Positions 59,631 to 64,000 of a stretch of DNA of 64,000 nt are shown one piece after another. Source of the DNA: Stomoxys calcitrans (lineage: Eukaryota > Arthropoda > Insecta > Diptera > Muscidae); NCBI RefSeq assembly GCF_963082655.1, contig NC_081553.1, positions 19,000,643 through 19,064,642 of the forward strand, read 5' to 3'. Every line of letters starts with the position of its first letter. Position 1 is the first letter of the stretch. The position numbers were made by a program, and so were the translations under genes. The notes below the pieces were generated by a model that ran no database searches, was not told the origin of the DNA, and saw only the letters and a program-made list of their open reading frames with translations.

Positions 59631-60115
59631 TCATTTCATTTCATTTCATTTCATTTCATTTCATTTCATTTCATTCCATTCCATTCCATTTCATTCCATT
59701 TCATTTCATTCCATTCCATATCATTTCATTTCATTTCCCTTAATTTCGTTTCATTTCATCACATCACATCACAGCACAGCACAGCACATCACATCCCATC
59801 ATATCATATCATATAATATCATTCCATTCCACTCCATTTCAATTAAATTCATTTCATTCCATTCCACTCCATTCCATTTCAATTAAATTAATTTCATTCC
59901 ATTTCAATTCATTTTATTCCATTTCAGTTCATTTCATTCCATTTCATTTCGTTTCATTCCATTACGTTTCGTTCCATTTTATTTCATTTAATTTCTTTCA
60001 TTTCATTTAATTCCATTCCGATTCATTCCATTCCAATTTATTTCATTTCATTCTATGCCATTCCGTTTCATTCCATTTCATAGTATTATTATTTTTTATT
60101 AATTTATTTCATTTT
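59628..60115. repeat. Pentanucleotide satellite, TTTCA/TTCCA
   Basis: About 95 pentamers of ATTTC/ATTCC type. The first part, to 59755, is very regular; the middle (59760-59820) changes to CATCA/CAGCA and ATCAT types; later parts are mixed. Frames such as SFHFISFHF are by-products. Confidence 0.92.
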
Positions 60116-62543
60116 ATTTTATACAGTTTTTTTTTAAACGGAAACTCTGATGAACAGCGCGAAGCATATCAGTGCAAGCTACTGTCGGCTGTGCAACACA
60201 TGCGCCATTATGCAATCGAAAAGTCTTTTTGTTTTGCTCTTCTTTTTCTCCCGCCTTATTCTTTGTCATTGCAATTGTTTTTATTTTCTTTTAATATTGT
60301 GTTTTATTTATTTGCTTGTTGTTCTTGAAGGAGTTTTTGTTGTTGGTTAACTTTATGTTGAATTTTCATTTACTGCAGTAACACAAATACACCACCATCA
60401 ATCTCTCTAGACGCTGCGACGGACTGCTATATACATATAGAGATATGTTACTGCAATACTTTGTTTGGCGTCGGGGTCTGTTCGGGTATTAACTTAGTCA
60501 TTGTTGTTGTTGTTGTTGCCGTTAACTTCTCAACATGATTGTGGGACTGATCCCAGAAATTAAGCTGAGAAATGTCATTAAACCTTTGCCGTAGCCATAC
60601 CCATATATACACACACACACACACAAGCATATATGCATGCATGACAACAAATCTTTTTGTTAATGCCCATGCACAGTGCTTATCTGCTGACAAAAGAGAG
60701 ATGTGGAGAAAGAGAAATTGGCAACATATGAATGTATCTGAGGTGTTGTAATCTTTGATTTGTTTTTCAAATTAATCCAATTAAGGTGTTGCTATCCAAT
60801 TAAATGCTCATTAACTGAATCGAAAGCATAAAGAAATTTAGGCAAATAGGCAAACCCATAATGGAATCAAAGAATTAAGAGGCGAAGGTTTTTAAGACTT
60901 AATCATATAAAGAATATAAAGTAAAATTGGCAGCTTATGAAAAATAGTAACTTTTAGAGTTAGATTTGGAATGTTCATGAGAAAATTTTCATTTATTAAA
61001 AAGTATTGTTTTTAAATTAAGATGTTCAAAGTAGGTTTAATGAAAAAATATGTAAAAAATTATTTAAGCTTTGTATGGTATGTTAAAAAATATGTCGACC
61101 TTGAAAGATTTGTCAAAATAATTTTCGCATGTTTTAAAAAAACATATCTTTTACAAGTTAAAATAAAAGCAGCGTTCTTCAATGCCAAGTTTCAAAGATG
61201 AAATGTTTAAAATATATAAAATTTCTATTCAATCAGGTCAGATCAATTCAAACATTTTTTTGAAAATATCGAAAATTTTCAAAAATATTTTTTAATTTTT
61301 TTAGTGAGTTAAATTAAAAATGCAATGCAATGTAAGTTTAAATAATTTTCATAATTTTTTTTTCTAAAAATTTTTAGTCACAGTGCAATTATATATATGT
61401 GGACGGAACACTCTTACCATAAAACACACTTATAAAGTTAGCCATTCATTTTAGTCGCACTTCTGGCCTCACCCCGCAACAATAAACAACAACTCTTCAT
61501 ATGCGTAAAGGTCTTTTTACCTATTGTCCTGAATAGGTAAGTGAAACAAAAACCAAAAAACAAACAAGTTGGCTAGATGGCACTCTTGCAACTCCAAACA
61601 AAAACAAGAAAAAAATATGCTTTATTGAAGTCATGCTCTTAATTAACTTGCGACACCAGACCAGCAACTGATGAATGACACAACCGTGGCATCTAACATT
61701 TCTTGCACAACTAGCAGCTGAACCGAAGCAATAGAAGCTGTAGCTGCTGCAGTGACAGCAGAAGCTGATAAGACCATTACTTCCTGTCATGCCGGCATGA
61801 ATGCCCTTCTTCAGACTGGCTCTTGGAGTCAGCTTGAAAACTACATAGTTGTTTAAAATTTTCTAATAAGGTATGGTGTGTGTGCGGGTGTGTGTGTTAG
61901 TGCATTTGTCTGTGCTTCAACTCTCAGCTTTCATTATGCTGTTGCCACTTGAAGTGACGCACCATCCAACTCATTAAAATGAAAAGGTGTCTAAAATGTC
62001 ACGTGATATCCCAGCGAAGCCAAAGGACGACAACTATGTCTGTGACGACAGCCTTATTAAGCGAACAAATAAACAGGCAGCTAACAAACACACACACACA
62101 CACACACTCACCCACAGAACGGAAAACAGCCTTGTGTGGCTGTAAACAAATTACTAATACACCCACACAGTCCCCAATCTCACAAATGCGTATATTTAGA
62201 CTGCTACATTCTGGGAAGAAATGCATGTGCAACAACAATAAAATGAAGCCAAGGAAACATACACCACAATAAGACTTGTCAACAAGCATATAAGCCAGAC
62301 ATCAGAGCGCCGTTAAATGTGCAGGAGAGTGCACACCCATCTCCCATGTTCTTTTGCTCCCCAAATCATCTAAACATCCAGATGTACACTGAGATGAAGT
62401 TAAAAAAAAAGTGGGTAACGTTTGTTTCGGTAGCACCGACAGTTTTCAGATTCAATTCCAGGGCAGCCAGAGAATAAATTGAAACGAAAAAAAATGTCTT
62501 CGTTCAATCGGTTTCTAAAGAACCAACCTTTTTAGAAGTTCAG
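60116..62543. other. Gene-free stretch
   Basis: Very AT-rich around 60900-61400. It has GTTGTTGTT near 60503 and (AC)n near 60609 and 62088. Small open frames on both strands have no recognisable domain. Confidence 0.55.
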
Positions 62544-63590
62544 CAAAAAGACGTTAAGTACGGTCGGGCCGAACTTTGGATACCCACCACCTCGGGTATA
62601 TATGTAAACCGCCTTTCGCAAAATCTGGTGATAAATGCATACCTTATGCCCCATAGCAGCTATATCGAAATATGTTCCGATTGGTTCAATTGTATATAAC
62701 AAAATATTGGCCTTTTAAGTAGTTTTATATCTAAAAATAAACCGATCTGAACCATATACGACGCGTATGTCGAAAAGCCTAACAAAAGTCACTGTGTCAA
62801 ATTTCAGTGAAATCGGATTACAAATGCGCTTTTTATGGGGCCAAGACTTTAAATCGAGATATCGGTCTACATGGCAGCTATATCCAAATCTGGACCGATC
62901 TGGGCCAAGTTGCAGAAAAATGTCGAAGAGCCTAACACAACTCACTGTCTCAAATTTCAGCGACATCGGACAATAAATGCGCCTTTTATGGTCCCAAAAA
63001 CTAAAAAAGTGAGAGATCGGTCTATATGGCAGCTATATCCAAATCTAGACCAATCTATGCCATATTGCAGAAGTATGTCCAGGGGCTTAACTTAACTCAC
63101 TGTCCCAAATTTCGACGGCATTGGACAAAAAATGCGCCTTTTATGGGCCCAAGAACTTAAATCAATATATCGGTCTATATGGTCGCTATATCCAAATCTG
63201 GATCGGTCTAGGCCAAATTGAAGAGGGATGTCGATGGGTCTAGCACAACTCACTGTCCCAAATTTTGGCAAAATCGGACTATAAATACGCCTTTTATATG
63301 CCCAAGACCTTGAAGCATAGTTGGGTCCTACGTTAGGAGACGTTAAACTACTCAATGTTTAAAATTTCAGCGAAATCGGTTAAAAAATAAAGCATTTGTG
63401 GCCTTCAAATCCTTTATCGGGAGATCGGTCTACATGGCAGCTATATCCAAATCTGGGCCGATCGGGGCCAAATTGAAGAAAGATATAGAGCAGCCCAACA
63501 CAACTCACTCCTTCCAATTTCAGCAAAATCGTACAATATGTGTGGCTTTTATGGGCATAAGACTTTAAATAGGCGGATCGGTCTAAAAAT
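62544..63590 (-). mobile_element. HINE-like element, family B, fused to a family A copy
   Basis: Starts with 'acgttaagtacggtcgggcc' (mutated hairpin) and 'tacccaccacctcgggtata', runs through about six 153-bp units, and ends abruptly at 'aggcggatcggtctaaaaat' without GTCY tract, core or terminus. The adjoining sequence is a family A copy in the opposite orientation. Confidence 0.78.
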
Positions 63591-64000
63591 CTAAGACGAT
63601 CTCGCCGTGTCCGACCGTCCATCCGTCTGTCTATCCGCCGAAAGCACGCTAACTTTCGAAGGAGTAAAGCTAGGCGCTTTAAATTTTGCACAAATACTTT
63701 TTATTAGTGTAGGTCGGTTGGAATTGTAAATGGGCCATGTTTTGATATAGCTGCCATATAAACCCATCTTGGGTCTTGACTTCTTGAGCCTCTAGAGGGC
63801 GCAATCCCTGTCCGATTTGACTGAAATTTTGTACATAGTGTTTTGGTATCACTTCCAACAACTGTGCTAAGTATGGTTCAAATCGCTTCATAACTTGGTA
63901 TAGCTGCCATATAAACCGATATTGGGTCTTGACTTCTCGGACCGCTAGACGGCGCAATTCTCATCCAATTTGGCTGAAATTTTGCATGAGATGTTTTGTT
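63591..64000 (+). mobile_element. HINE-like element, family A, runs off the window
   Basis: Starts in a shortened core and GTCY tract ('ccgtccatccgtctgtctat'), then 'cgaaagcacgctaactttcg' and two and a half units with 'gagcctctagagggcgcaat'. The TATACCC end is missing. Confidence 0.75.

Noticed and set aside
59543..59816. Phe/His/Ser-rich frames
   Set aside because: Translation of the TTTCA/TTCCA pentamer satellite.

Overview
The window looks like repeat-rich intergenic, intronic or heterochromatic DNA from a higher (calyptrate, muscoid-type) fly. The main evidence is the abundance of rolling-circle-type repeats with a (GTCY)n / short core / (TA)n end, described in dipterans as mini-me, DINE-1 or Helentron-associated elements (called HINE-like below). 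AT-rich DNA, tRNA-derived SINEs with A and B boxes, Tc1/mariner MITEs, non-LTR retrotransposons and many minisatellites agree with this. The species cannot be fixed by reading alone. I found no convincing host protein-coding gene and no true tRNA or rRNA gene.

Layout. 1-2.9 kb: HINE-like copies, one holding a MITE and one nested in an older copy. 4.3-7.7 kb: a SINE, three minisatellites (18, 18 and 21 bp) and a decayed LINE ORF1. 7.9-16.8 kb: a series of plus-oriented HINE-like elements separated by a SINE, a decayed LINE RT/RNase H region with an in-frame 186-bp duplication, and a minus-strand LINE RT fragment. 17.9-18.6 kb: two units of an unidentified 337-bp direct repeat. 18.6-28.4 kb: more HINE-like arrays (about 153 bp per unit), a MITE, a SINE and a hairpin-forming minisatellite split by a HINE-like copy. 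28.4-31.6 kb: single-copy-looking DNA without a gene. 31.6-37.9 kb: a long 15-bp minisatellite interrupted by a 5'-truncated LINE with an open 875-codon endonuclease/reverse transcriptase frame, the only large intact coding sequence seen.

36.8-49.8 kb is a nearly perfect tandem duplication (offset 6,479 bp). Each copy carries the 15-bp array, a diverged HINE-like element with a nested SINE, a GTACTAAAAT minisatellite with a second SINE, a unique segment and a mariner derivative. The duplication junction lies inside the mariner inverted repeat and joins it to the LINE's AATA tail. It is either a recent duplication or an assembly artefact. 49.8-56.9 kb: two long HINE-like arrays around a gene-free stretch and a third SINE-bearing array. 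57.9-59.3 kb: a broken Ty3/gypsy integrase. 59.6-60.1 kb: a TTTCA/TTCCA pentamer satellite. 60.1-62.5 kb: gene-free DNA. 62.5-64.0 kb: a composite HINE-like pair.

The contents work as a nest of mobile elements rather than a pathway. The features most worth following are the fold-back mariner derivative whose right end is an inverted copy of its own 5' coding end, the tandem duplication with its breakpoint there, the minisatellites whose every unit is an inverted repeat, the repeated association of retroelements with those arrays, and the recurrent rearrangement of HINE-like elements at their GTCY block.
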